From Pholiota molesta (lineage: Eukaryota; Basidiomycota; Agaricomycetes; Agaricales; Strophariaceae), in contig JACGCK010000008.1 in NCBI GenBank assembly GCA_014925825.1, forward strand, positions 62,001 to 126,000: a stretch of 64,000 nucleotides of DNA. Direction: 5' to 3'. Below the pieces are notes generated by a model. That model was not told the DNA's origin. It worked only from the letters and a program-made list of their open reading frames with translations, and ran no database searches. The first letter of the stretch is position 1, and each line of letters begins with the position of its first letter. This document shows, piece after piece, positions 47,190 to 56,730 of this stretch. Made by a program: the position numbers and the translations under genes.

Positions 47190-47310
47190 ATGCCCGCCGC
47201 TACGCGTCGGAGGTTCGCGCTTCGCGCTCCCCTCCTGCTTCGCTTTGGGCAACAGCTTGCTGGGGCTGCGCCCCTGGACCCCCTTTGAGTCGGCGCCTTG
47301 CGCCTCCGTA
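47190..47310. repeat. GC-rich hairpin cluster
   Basis: A GC-rich island in AT-rich DNA made of short palindromes such as GGGGCTGCGCCCC and GGCGCCTTGCGCC, plus CTTCGCGCTCC-like repeats. It has no coding sense. Similar GC clusters are known from organellar genomes; here it sits in nuclear repeats. Confidence 0.5.
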
Positions 47311-47582
47311 CATAGTCCTTAGAAATGAATGATATATATTTTATAATTTCATAGTCGAATTAGGCACAAAAAAAGTCGGAATTGAGCCAAAATTTAGTAG
47401 AGTAAAAAAACTTAAGAGCTCATAAGAATTATAGTTCCAGCTCTCTACCTGTAGTTAGCAATTCAAAAGTTGGCCAACAGTAAAAAAAAAAAGAGAAGCA
47501 AATATTTAGAGGCATACTGATAGTTGCTTTTTGGCTGCTTTGCCTTATCCTTATTTTATACCTTTAATAATATATGCACTGT

Positions 47583-47844
47583 AGCTCGCCTGGCCCATTC
47601 TTCCAAGAATAATACTGAAGTACCCAAAATATGCAACTCTCCTATTAAGTTGCCATTTTAACCAATTCAATACTTCCCATCGTATTTTACTTCTGAGAAA
47701 TTTTGGGCCAGAGCTTCGCCCTGGCCCATTCTTCCAAAAAAAATACTGAAGTGCTCGAAATATGCAACAATCATTTGCTACTAATTTACTATTTTAACCC
47801 TTCAAAACTTCCCATGTATATACTTCTGAGAGTTTTAGGGCCAG
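47583..47844. repeat. Minisatellite, about 131-bp unit, two copies plus partial third
   Basis: Units at 47583-47711 and 47712-47844 both start AGCT(T)CGCC(C)TGGCCCA, contain TTCTTCCA, ATACTGAAGT and ATATGCAAC, and end GGGCCAG. A third begins at 47845 and stops after about 20 bases. The unit boundary itself is a palindrome, GGGCCAG...CTGGCCC. Copies differ at several positions, so the duplication is not recent. Confidence 0.75.
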
Positions 47845-48823
47845 AGCTTCGCCCTGGCACACTTTATATTGCTACTCATAGTATCTAATTTATCTACCCT
47901 TTTGAGAAGATAACAATAGGTTTACTCTGAAGTATCTTAGTTATCTTGTTAGTGGTCACAACACACTTGTAACTGTACTTATCAATGTTATAGTTATCAG
48001 TCATAGTTATCAGCCAGACTGAGGCATTATAATATATAGTTTAAACATTGGTATATAAAGCAGACAGACTGGACTCGGAGGATGTGATGTTGGAAACGTG
48101 CAGATTTGGCGCAGATCGAACACGAATATTGCGCGAACACACACAGACACGCACCGCGCGCGCGCTGAGGCACAGCCACTATTACGTAATTAAGAATGCC
48201 ATCAAACCCGTCCTCTGTTCATATCTTTGATAAGGAAATAATATACGTCACATAAATTGTGCCATAAATAGAACTGATTTGCCATCAGGAGCCAACGACG
48301 CTCGCCGTGGCCGCGTCTTGGAGACTGTCCTTTCAAAAAGACTGGGAAAAGTAGGAAAGAAAGTTATTACATTTCTAAATTGAAGCTTCTTATGTATATG
48401 GGACGGCAGCCTACGCTGAAGCATTGACGGCCGTTCAACCTCCCTTGCCCATCACAAATTGACCACGAACGTTAAGCGCTGAAGAACTAAGATCTATGTA
48501 GGACCTGGTGGTGCAGTTGAAGCCAGCTCTTGTTCATTGTATACACTACTTGACAAAGGTGGCTGACTGACTTCTCAAATTCACAATTATCCTGTGTGGA
48601 GTTTACTCGCATCCATTCGTACAGTCCTTCCACGGCATAAAGTCAAAGTATATGCGCGTCGGGACTCGGAGATGAGCGTACGTGTAATTAAGAACGGCGG
48701 ATAAGGCCCATCTCACTTACATGGCGCATTCTAATGACCAAATCTTATGATACACTTTGCCTTGTTATTGGGACCAGTAGGCTTAATCAGAGAGATAAGA
48801 AAAGAAAGATCCAATAGTTCACT

Positions 48824-49028
48824 GTAAAGCGGCGCTTTACGGGTAGCTCTTAAGTTCGTACAAACTAAGCCAGAACCAATATAATTGGTAGACTACGTGG
48901 TACAAGCAAAAGATCTAACCATATGATTACAAATGCGAGTACTTAAATAGTACTTAAATAGCGGCATCACCAAGGGTGATGCCAAACAAGATGCAATATT
49001 AGACGTCACGGGACATACCCGTGACATA
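48824..49028 (-). repeat. 3' LTR (inner part) of the gypsy element
   Basis: On the minus strand the polypurine tract AAGGGGGGG (49037-49029) is followed at once by TATGTCACGGGTATGTCCCG, giving an LTR that on the plus strand ends ...CCGTGACA at about 49026. The region contains perfect hairpins (GTCACGGG/CCCGTGAC, GGCATCACC/GGTGATGCC, GTAAAGC/GCTTTAC). The matching TG end was not found, so the LTR length is unknown and 48824 is only the last point where the element's hairpin style is evident. Confidence 0.45.
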
Positions 49029-49152
49029 CCCCCCCTTGAGATCGCTACGCGATCTTACACAGAAGTTACAAGATAAATATGGCAAATCCATATTATTGTT
49101 ATTGTGGGAGGACTCATAGTCCTCCATGTTGAGTAGTATATCGGGAGGACTG

Positions 49153-50103
49153 TTAGTCCTCCGTTTCCGATAGTGGTGATAGTGGTACCTCGGCCTGCTC
49201 GTCTGCGTCCTCCTTGTTGTCATCCAACGCGCCTCCCATGATGGTGTCCTGTCCGTCGTCAAGCGTGGTGTCATTCGTGTTAGCAAATGGTAGTGCAGGG
49301 CCCGCGACCGCGTTGACGGTCGTGGTACCACTGCCGCTCGTTGACGCGAGGGTACTCGCTGACGCGATGGCAGGTGTGGGTTGTGGGGGCGTGGTGGCGG
49401 TTGCAGTGGTAGTGGCTGTATTAGCCACCAGATGAGCACAAAGGGCCGCCACGCCTGCGTCAGCTTCGGATCGCGGGCGTCGTGTCAGGTATCGGCGGAA
49501 GGGGTTTTGGCCCACCGCTAACCATCCAGGCGCCTCGAGGCTGTGAGTTCCTCGCTGCTCCTCGATGTCGAGGATGGTGTTTAGTCGAAGGATCTCGTCC
49601 TCCGTTGGGCGCCGCCATCCGTCCCACGCCGGTATAGCGGGCGGGATGCCGCGTTGATCGAGACGATGCAGGCGCTCGTTGTCCTGCTCATCTAAGAGTG
49701 CCCTGTCGATGGCCGCTCCATGATAGTGGAGGTCCATGAATTGGAGACCATACAGATATGCATGGTCGACCCATTCAGTGGGGATGCGATTGTGGATGAG
49801 GGCTTCGATGACGTCCTCGATGGTCATGTTCCATGCGTGTCGGTGGTCAATCACCAGCGGCTCCAGACGGTATGTTGGACCAGCCTGTGGGTGCATTGGC
49901 GCCCCTGGGTTGTTCTGGTTGTGAGCAATGACCGCGTCCGCATATCGGAAGGGCAGTGCGGTCAATGTTGCGAATAGCCTCATAAATGCACCTCGTGAGC
50001 GTGCATTAGTGGGCGCCAGCATCCTTCCGAGACTGTATCCGAACAGCGATCGTCGATGTATGTGGTACGCGTGGTTCATGACCACGCCAAGATATGGATT
50101 GGC
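49153..50103 (-). pseudogene. Gypsy third ORF, C-terminal half (interrupted)
   Basis: Continuation of the protein at 54708-56583 after the fold-back insertion. It reads NPYLGVVMNHAYHIHRRSLF, RHAWNMTIEDVIEALIHNRI and NPFRRYLTRRPRSEADAG, then a Thr/Ala-rich and acidic tail ending SPLSETED. Removing the insertion and one copy of the 8-bp target duplication rejoins the codons without loss (SANP to YLGVV). The role is unknown; no CCHC knuckle, protease or membrane segment is visible. The ORF lies between integrase and the 3' LTR, the position of env in some retroelements, but nothing envelope-like is seen. Confidence 0.65.
50096..50103. repeat. Target-site duplication, left copy, of the fold-back element
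   Basis: GGATTGGC on the plus strand (GCCAATCC on the coding strand), repeated exactly at 54700-54707. Confidence 0.85.
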
Positions 50104-50850
50104 AGCCATAGACGCTAGATTCATGTATCAAAATGGGTAGTTACCCATCTGCAGTGATACATCCAGCCTGGTAGTTACCCATGGGTCTTCTGGCAGGGAA
50201 TTTTAGAGGATGTGCCGGGTGCGCCGTGGATGACCAATTGATGGCTGGGTGAGCGGGTGATGGGTGTATGTGCCATGTATCCCAAAAGGGGTAGCGGGAT
50301 GTGTAGGGCGCTGTGGATGGGGGCGGGCGCGGGCGGGTGCTTGGGGCTGTAGCCTAACATAGGTAAACAACGCAGGATTTGATGCTCGGGGGGCCGCGCT
50401 CACTGTAGGGCGGCGTCGGGGGCGCTTTTGAGCGGGAAAAAAAGGCGGAGTGTATATAAATAATATATGCACCTAATGCAGCCCTTTGCGCGCGTCGGAG
50501 AGGGCGGGATGGGGTGGATTCGGCGGGGGGCTTATGGATGACGCTCTATATTTAGCGCGGAATATCTAATCTTAGATTTCCTTAGCTACGTAGCGCGGGC
50601 GCCTGCTCGCGTTTTCCGTCGCTTTTCCTGGTTTTCCCTTAATGTTATTAGACATATATCATTTATTTCATTCAATTATCATACTACTACATTTAACGTA
50701 CTAAAAACAACAGAAAAAAGAAAGAAAAGCAGAGAGAGGATGAGCAAATGCTCATCCTTGCTGCCCCCTCCCCCGTCCGCGGCTGCCGCCCTCGCCGTCC
50801 GTTGTCCCCACCGTCCATCGCCCTCGCCATCCCATCCGTCGTGGTCGCCC
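50104..50850. repeat. Left inverted arm of the fold-back element
   Basis: Reverse-complement counterpart of 53950-54699, with scattered substitutions and small gaps (for example a cluster near 50250-50290). Long open frames in it arise from GC-rich composition and are not considered genes. Confidence 0.8.
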
Positions 50851-50859
50851 TCTCTGGCT

Positions 50860-51200
50860 ATTGTCCATCCTCGCTGGCTGGCCATCCGTTCTGCTCGCTG
50901 GACGTGGGTCGGGCTCGCTGGCCGTTCTTCGGGCTCGCTGGCCGTCCGTCGTGTTCGCTGGCCGTTCTTCGGGCTCGCTGGCCGTCCATTGTGTTCGCTG
51001 GCCGTCCGTCGTGTTCGCTGGTCGTCCGCCGTGCTCGCTGGCTGTCGTTCGAGCTCGCTGGCCGTCCGTCGTGCTCGTTGGTTGTCGTTGTCGTGGCCGC
51101 GATCCTTTGTGCTTGTTGGTCGCGGCTCGCTGGCCGTTGCGCCTCGTCGGTCATGCGCGCTGGCTGCCGGGCTCGCTGTGAGGTGTGCTCGCTGGCCATG
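50860..51200. repeat. Left tandem array (GCTGGCCGTCC type)
   Basis: About fifteen variable short units built on CTCGCTGGCCGTCCGTCGTG, with most spacings of 19-27 bp. Mirrored in inverted orientation at 53380-53960. Confidence 0.75.
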
Positions 51201-51647
51201 CGAGGGAGACCGCTGCCTCACCCTATGCGAGCAAGGTGGAGGTGGGTGGGCCAGAGCGGGACGGTAGGCGCTATAGCGCCCAGCACCCGCTGTCCGGTAC
51301 CCAGCCGTCCTGCGCCCGGCGCCCTTTGGCCCACACTCAGTGCCCAACGGCTGGGCCCGGTCCGTACCCCGCCCTATGCAAGCAAGGTGGAGGTGGGTGG
51401 GCCAGAGCGGGACGGCAGGCGCTATAGCGCCCAGCGCCCGCTGGCCTGTACCCAGCCGTCCTGCGCCTGGCACCTGTCCGCCCACACCCAGTCCCAATGG
51501 CTGGGCTTGCCTGTATCGCTCCAGCCGTTGCGAGCGCTTGCTTTGGCTGTACCTCCCCAGCCGTTTGCCCCAACCCGCCCTACCACCCTATCCACCTCTG
51601 GCCACCCTTGCGCGGCTCGCGTCGTCTTGCTGGTGCGGGTAGCGAGC

Positions 51648-52010
51648 ACACACATCCCTCGTTGGAGGGGAGGGGCACGCAGCGGCAGCGGGGGGAGGCA
51701 GGTCGAGGGCAGCGGGCGGTGGCGGCGGTGGTGGTTGGGGCGCTCGCACGTCCGCGGTGTCGCTCGTCGGCAGCAGCAAAGCCGGCCCACATCCCTCGTT
51801 GGAGGGGAGGGGCGCACGGCGGGCTACTTTAGGATGGTGGTGGTGGTCGGCTGGTGGGACGGGTGGTGGAGGGGTGGCGGCGGCGGCATCGTGGAGAGGA
51901 GGGCGTAGTAGATTGAAAGCGAAATCAACCAAAATCTTGGTTGATTTCGCTTTCAAGCGGAGTTTAAACGACCGGCAAATACATTTGCCGGTCATTTCAC
52001 CATCGTCGAG
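51648..52010. repeat. Repeat module with ACATCCCTCGTTGGAGGGG and paired hairpins
   Basis: Two copies of ACATCCCTCGTTGGAGGGG at 51652 and 51789 are followed by a GC-rich spacer, then a 20-bp-stem hairpin at 51913-51956 (arm GAAAGCGAAATCAACCAA, 4-nt loop), TTCAAGCGGAGTTTAAA, and an 11-bp-stem hairpin at 51970-51993 (GACCGGCAAAT/ATTTGCCGGTC). The same module order recurs at 62655-62790 inside the hAT-like element, and inverted copies of the first block occur at 52738 and 52858. It looks like a small independent repeat nested in both hosts. Confidence 0.65.
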
Positions 52011-52737
52011 GACGCGCGACGACATCGTACACAACGTCCGTAGCTCTTTAGAGACTAGCTTTAACATGTAGAATATTAAATAGTCAATACTATTATTATT
52101 GCCGCAAGAATAATCTCAAAATATGGCTTTAAGACACTATATTGCGCTATCCCATCATTGCGTGGTGATTCACGGTTTCGCACTGAAATTCTTCGCATGA
52201 AGATTAATTTTTTGGGACAGCTGTACTTTAGCTACATAGCTAAAAACAGTATGTATATACTATAGACAGTATACAAAGTGGTTCCCGATAAAATTTCAAG
52301 TTGTAAATTAAATTTATGGACTCATCCATCCATTCTACTGGATATCAGTGAAGTATGTGTTGAGATTCTTAATGGGATCCTACCTTGAAGTGAACCAGAT
52401 AATTATTAAGTACTTAGGCTGTGTTTCCTCGAGCCGGAGGTCATTTAAACACCATCATATTGATCTTATATTATATCTAGATACTTAGTCTACTTCTATA
52501 TTTTGAATTGACACCGTCCGAGACGCCGTGAACGACGAGCAACAAGTCAGAGGGACCCGGGCCGGATATTCCATCCAATCGGGTGCATCGCGGGAATCGC
52601 CGGACACAGCGATCAACATGGTTGGTTGATCTTGCTCCTTACCACCACATCCCTCGCTGCCACCCTCCACGGCGCCTCCCTCCTTCGTCCTCCCACTCCT
52701 CTCGCTGGCTGCTCGCTACGCCGCGACCTAGCCGTGT

Positions 52738-52880
52738 GCCCCTCCCCTCCAACGAGGGATGTGGGCCGGCTTTGGCTCCTGATACCGCGGGCATAAACCG
52801 CCGCCCCTCCCCTTCGCGCTGCCGACCTCGTCTCGCCTCACTCGTCCTGCAGCGCGCCTCTCCCCTCCAACGCGGGATGT
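52738..52880. repeat. Two inverted copies of the CCCTCGTTGGAGGGG block
   Basis: CCCCTCCAACGAGGGATGT at 52743-52761 and the variant CCCCTCCAACGCGGGATGT at 52862-52880 are in opposite orientation to the copies at 51652 and 51789, so the core of the fold-back element is itself bounded by an inverted pair. Confidence 0.7.
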
Positions 52881-53379
52881 GGGCCGATTATCCTACCTTT
52901 CCCGGACGCCTTCGCAAGCACGCCCCGCGGTCCCGTTGCCGCCAGCATCTGCCCCTGCCCGTGCCGCGTGCCCTTTTCTGGGGCTCTCCTTGCCGCTCCC
53001 GACGATGACTGCTAGCGACCACGATGGGCAGCGACGACGACGGACGCCAAGCGGAGACGACACCAAGCGAGCTCGAAGCCCAGCAGACGCGGCGCCCAGC
53101 GAGGACGACGCCAGTGAGGACGACGCCAGCGAGGATGACGCTAACGAAGACGACCCGGCGGACAACGAGCAGCGAGCAGCGCGGCGAACAAGGAGCAGCG
53201 CAACGGGAGCAGCGCAACGGACGACGAGCACCGCGGTGGGCACCACGGCGGACGACGAGCACCGCGGCGGATGACGAGCACCACGTCGTCCGGACGGGCA
53301 GCGCGGCGGACGACGAGCACCGCGGCGGATAGTACCAGAGGGTTCCATCGATATCCACCGTCGACGCGCAAGGCGGACA

Positions 53380-53960
53380 GCCGCCAAGCACGAACACCAG
53401 CGAGCATGACGGACGGCCAGCGAGCACAAACCGCGGCCAGCGAGCACCACGGACGGCCAGCCAGCATGAACGGTGGCCAGCGAGCACCGCGGATGGCCAG
53501 CGAGCATGAAACGCGGCCAGCGAGCACCGCGGACGGCGGATGGGGCCATACGGCGAACAAAGGCGTGAGGGTGTGGGTCCGGGTAGCGAGCAGGAGGGGG
53601 CGCTGGTGGAAGTGAGAGCCAGCGGGTGCAGACAATGGACAGCGCGTGCGAAAGAGGGGCCAGTGACACGACGACGAGCTGGCGAGCCAGGACGACAGCC
53701 AGCAACGCCGAGGGCGAGCTAGGACCGTGGCCAGCAACGCGAACAGCCAGCGACGACGACGGTCAGCGACGACGACGGCCAGCCAGCGAAGACGGACAAC
53801 AGCCAGCAAGTACGACAGACGGCCAGCGAGCAGACGCACGCCCCGCCAGCGAGCACGAAGAACGGCCAGCGAGGACGACGATGGCCAGCGAGCAGAACGG
53901 GCGGCCGGCCAGCGAGGACGGACAACAGCCAGCGAGGACGACGAGCAGCGACCTACGGCG
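53380..53960. repeat. Right tandem array (GGCCAGCGAGCA type)
   Basis: Variable units such as CGGCCAGCGAGCACCGCGGA, the inverted counterpart of the array at 50860-51200, but longer. Confidence 0.75.
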
Positions 53961-54699
53961 CCCACGACGGACCGGATGGCGAGGGCGATGGACGGTGGGG
54001 GCAATGGACAGCGAGGGCGGCAGCCACGGACGGGGGGCAGCAAGGACGAGCATTTGCTCGTCCTCTCGTTGCTCCTTTCTCTTTTTTCTCTTGTATTTAG
54101 TATATTCAATGTAGTAGTATACTAATTTAATGAAATAAATTATATGTACTACATAACATCCACCAAAAACCAGGAAAAGCGACGGAAAACGCGAGCAGGC
54201 GCCCGCGCTACGTAGCTAAGGAAATCTAAGATTAGATATTCCGCGCTAAATATAGAGCGTCATCCATAAGCCCCCCGCCGAATCCACCCCATCCCGCCCT
54301 CTCCGACGCGCGCAAAGGGCTGCATTAGGTGCATATATTATTTATATACACTCCGCCTTTTTTTCCCGCTCAAAAGCGCCCCCGACGCCGCCCTACAGCG
54401 AGCGCGGCCCCCCGAGCATCAAATCCTGCGTTGTTTACCTATGTTAGGCTACAGCCCCAAGCACCCGCCCCGCGCCCGCCCCCATCCACAGCGCCCTACA
54501 CATCCCGCTACCCCTTTTGGGACACACGGCACATATCCACCATCACCCACTCATCCAGCCATCAATTGGTCAGCCACGGCACACCCGGCACATTCTCTAA
54601 ATTCCCTGCCAAATGACCCATGGGTAACTACCAGGCTGGATGTATCACAGCAGATGGGTAACTACCCATTTTGATGCATGAAACTAGCATCTACAGGTG
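53950..54699. repeat. Right inverted arm of the fold-back element
   Basis: Reverse complement of 50104-50850 with scattered differences; ends at CTACAGGTG just before the right target duplication. Confidence 0.8.
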
Positions 54700-54707
54700 G
54701 GATTGGC
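54700..54707. repeat. Target-site duplication, right copy, of the fold-back element
   Basis: GGATTGGC, identical to 50096-50103. Confidence 0.85.
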
Positions 54708-56583
54708 CGACCCGGGTCGCCCATGCAGCAACACGTACCGTCCCATGGCGTCTTGGTCCATGGTTTGCTCAAATGCAGGCGTTGGCATGCCTGCGCCTCG
54801 GCTCGTGTTGGTGCGGTTGCTCACGAATGCTCGTGAGTAATCGTGTGCTATGGGCTCCCGTATTACAGGGAGTGGCCCCACATTTGGCCGGTAGCTATCG
54901 TCGAATGGGGCCACCATGAACTCAGTCATGGTGCGATCCCACATGCTGGGGTGTATCCGTCCGATGATTAGATAGAACTCATGGAGGAGGGTGTAAGCCT
55001 CCATGCGGGCTTCGCCATCAAGCCGTGTGTTAGCGGCGATCGTCATGAGGCGATCGAGCTCGTCTGGGGAGCGAGGGACACCCCTCGGGACGCGCATGTA
55101 GATGGGGTGCCCGTGGGCAGGCCGGTACCCAGATGGGTGCTGCATCTCATATTGGGATGCTGCGACAGCGCTTTGGCCCACGAACACGGTGTTGGTGCGG
55201 TCCGAGTAGTATACTCGGAACCTTGGCCACATCCCGAACATCGCGTTGCTGCGCTCAATTGAGTTTGCGGGTGGTATCCTGACCACCCCAAGTCCGTCTG
55301 GTACACGTCCAGACACTTGTCGGTCTATTTTCTTGTTCTTTTCTTTGAGGGCTTTAGCCCTCTTCTCCTTCTTTGCCCTCACGGCCTCGTTGTGCTTGCG
55401 CGCCTGTTTGAGCGTCCCTTCCGATGGCCATTTTCCATTGTTGTCATTGGCGATGCTTTGTGGGTCCTCGTCCCACAACTCGTCTGATTTGTCGTCCGAC
55501 GCCGCGTCAGAGTCGCGGGCGGGCGATGTCCGCTCGATAGACGGGTCGCTTTCGACAACGGGTGCAGGGGGGAAGGCTAACAGCATCGTGACGCTCGTTG
55601 GTGGCCCGTAGCCTCTCTCGATGAATGGCACGGTGTCCATGTCTATGTCCTCGTTGTAGGGCAAGGGAGTTTCCCTTGTCTCGTACCGTGCTTGCCGTGA
55701 TGACGGCGCGCGCGCGTTTCGTTGCGATTGGGAGGGCCCGGCCCTCTCTGTGCGCTCTTCAGTCGGGGCTGGTGGTAGGGAATGCCCTGCTGGTTGGTTG
55801 AGGTGGTGCGAGGACCCTCCGTCCTCGCTGGTGTCCACGTCGCGTCGCTTAGGAGGACGTTCGTCCTCCTCTCTGTCCCTTTCGGTGGGTGCTTCTCGCT
55901 TGCGGCCTCTCATGAGGGTCGCATTCGTTGTGCGGAGGTGATCTGCCTCCGCCCGTGCCGACTCCAGGCGCATGAGGAGCTCGTTGATGAGGATGGCAGT
56001 CTCATCATCTGGCTCGTCTCCCCCCAGCGACATGGTAATCCCGGCTCTGAGTAGGCGGTCATTGAGGCGCGCCGTAGCGCTATCCTCCTCTTCTCGTGGC
56101 TCGTCTTCCACGCTCCGTGCTCTCTGTTTCCCCTTGTCCTTCCTGGGCGGCGTTCTGTTGCCGTTGTCCCTATTGGGGGGCTGGTCCGAACGCGTACGGC
56201 TCATGCTCGGGCCAGGTGTGTTTGGTATAGATGGAGGATGATATCCTCCCTGCTGTGGTGGTGGGTGGTAGGAACCACCTGAGGGGTTGTAGGATAGATG
56301 GGGCTGGCCCATCGTTGGTGGTGGTGGTTGATGGGACTGGCCCATCGTTGGTGGTGGTGGTTGATGGGACTGGCCCATCATTGGAGGTCCAGGAGGGTAA
56401 GACCCTCCATATGGATTTTGGTTTGTGGGCGCCGGTGTCTGGTATGGGTTGTGGTGGCGCTGAGCGCCTCCGTGCCCCCCCCCTACCAGATCCTGCTCCG
56501 CCTCGGATCTGTTGTCCGCGGCCGCGCCCGCGAGCACCTCGCTGTCCGCGTCCCTGCTGCTGCCAGTCGCCACAATTTGCCAT
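54708..56583 (-). pseudogene. Gypsy third ORF, N-terminal part (interrupted)
   Basis: From ATG 56583 the product starts MANCGDWQQQGRGQRGARG, an RGG-type basic segment. A nine-G run near 56479 shifts the frame; beyond it come AQRHHNPYQTPAPTNQNPYG and three imprecise PPPPTMGQSHQ repeats, charged low-complexity sequence, a coiled coil (LLMRLESARAEADHLRTTNA), NSIERSNAMFGMWPRFRVYY, TRLDGEARMEAYTLLHEFYL and QDAMGRYVLLHGRPGSANP, where the fold-back element interrupts it. With the part at 49153 it is about 940 residues. RGG-like termini suggest RNA binding, so a second gag-like protein is possible, but I recognise no family domain. It starts about 150 bp after the chromodomain end of the same element. 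Confidence 0.6.
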
Positions 56584-56730
56584 AGACGGTGTGCTGTGGT
56601 TGGCGAGTGGGGAGTTGTTGTATAGGGAAAGGAACAAGTCTAGGTGGACTTGTGGAGAGATAAAAAAAATTTTGGGCTCTGCCCAATGATTTCTCACGCA
56701 CATGATCTCGTGATCGCGTGTCGATCGGTG

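Larger units (their letters stand above)
46662..48823. other. AT-rich spacer with GC-rich hairpin cluster and minisatellite
   Basis: No coding gene recognised. It contains GC-rich palindromes at about 47190-47310 and a two-and-a-bit-unit tandem repeat at 47583-47870. The rest is AT-rich. Part of 48240-48823 may belong to the 3' LTR of the gypsy element, whose outer end I could not place. Confidence 0.4.
50104..54699. mobile_element. 4.6-kb fold-back DNA element with long inverted arms
   Basis: The insertion is bounded by the 8-bp duplication GCCAATCC and interrupts the gypsy third ORF. Its two ends are inverted copies: near the tips TAGACGCTAGATTCATGTATC against TAGATGCTAGTTTCATGCATC, then CAAAATGGGTAGTTACCCAT on both. 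The arms stay similar for roughly 750 bp each (50104-50850 and 53950-54699), including a shared AT-rich segment and the GAGCAAATGCTC block, and pass into inverted arrays of GCTGGCCGTCC-type tandem repeats. The core (51200-53400) is GC-rich and holds a second repeat module and hairpins. No transposase is recognised, so it is non-autonomous. An 8-bp duplication fits hAT and some MULE elements; the class is undecided. Confidence 0.8.

Noticed and set aside
50860..51200. Array resembling a CRISPR (short repeats with variable spacing)
   Set aside because: Units are contiguous and variable without unique spacers, have an inverted counterpart at 53380-53960, and sit in a eukaryotic transposon; no cas genes.
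50679..54125. Long Arg/Ala/Ser-rich open frames in the fold-back arms and core
   Set aside because: They exist on both strands in several frames at once, follow the tandem units, and show no protein motif; GC-rich repeat DNA produces such frames by chance.
49153..56583. Two separate genes instead of one interrupted ORF
   Set aside because: The exact 8-bp duplication and seamless rejoining of codons show that a single ORF was split by the insertion.
48824..56583. Envelope gene in the gypsy element, judged from ORF position
   Set aside because: No signal peptide, membrane anchor or furin-like site is visible in the ORF, so only its position is env-like.
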